From NCBI GenBank assembly GCA_002469525.1, contig DKME01000056.1, forward strand, positions 3,314-8,624: 5,311 nucleotides of DNA, in the 5' to 3' direction. The translations under genes were made by a program, and so were the position numbers. Positions 5,302-5,311 of the stretch are shown in pieces; position 1 is the stretch's first letter; every line of letters starts with the position of its first letter. This DNA comes from Actinobacteria bacterium UBA7422. Its GTDB lineage: Bacteria; Actinomycetota; Actinomycetes; S36-B12. The notes under the pieces were generated by a model. The model ran no database searches, was not told the origin of the DNA, and was given only the letters and a program-made list of their open reading frames with translations.

Positions 5302-5311
5302 GTGAATCGCA
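5302..5311 (+). CDS. Possible start of the next gene (only three codons; maybe ispD)
   Basis: GTG AAT CGC begins at 5302, preceded by GGGAAAG at 5287-5293 with an 8-nt gap, a reasonable ribosome binding site. It would lie 28 bp after carD on the same strand. Actinobacterial carD is often followed by ispD, so that identity is a guess from context alone; the few residues shown cannot support it. Confidence 0.2.

Noticed and set aside
1..5311. Mobile element, CRISPR array, toxin-antitoxin or defence system
   Set aside because: No repeats with regular spacing, no transposase or integrase motifs, and every substantial coding region is accounted for by housekeeping families.

Overview
The window is an ordinary chromosomal core locus of an actinobacterium. 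Three things point there: a partial mycothiol glycosyltransferase (MshA), a SenX3/RegX3-type phosphate two-component system next to PhoU, and a CarD protein that is nearly collinear with the mycobacterial one as I remember it. Base composition looks moderate rather than the very high GC of Streptomyces or Mycobacterium. Genes are packed tightly, with a 4-nt overlap, two 10-bp gaps and few long spacers. This would suit a small-genome, possibly aquatic, actinobacterium, but that placement is inference. I see no insertion sequence, prophage, CRISPR array, tRNA or rRNA.

Layout. Minus strand 1-1332: phoU, then after 10 bp mshA, which runs off the left edge. Bases 1333-1506 are a divergent control region. 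Plus strand 1507-3332: senX3 and regX3 overlap by four bases (TTGA). Plus strand 3376-4122: a DUF554 multi-pass membrane protein, 43 bp after regX3 and probably in the same transcript. Minus strand 4133-4642: a secreted lipoprotein resembling mycobacterial LpqE, convergent with DUF554. Bases 4643-4790 are a second divergent control region with a perfect 13-bp palindrome. Plus strand 4791-5273: carD. The last bases may hold the start of the next gene.

How it fits together. SenX3 should phosphorylate RegX3 when phosphate is scarce. PhoU should hold the kinase in check when phosphate is plentiful. The shared phoU/senX3 control region is a natural autoregulatory site. CarD stabilises RNA polymerase open complexes and sits divergently from the lipoprotein, as carD and lpqE do in mycobacteria. 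MshA makes the first intermediate of mycothiol, the actinobacterial thiol buffer.

I found no convincing novel system. The points most worth checking are the kinase, which lacks the usual N-terminal membrane segments, the DUF554 gene attached to the phosphate operon, the tight phoU-mshA pairing, and two operator-like repeats in the divergent control regions.
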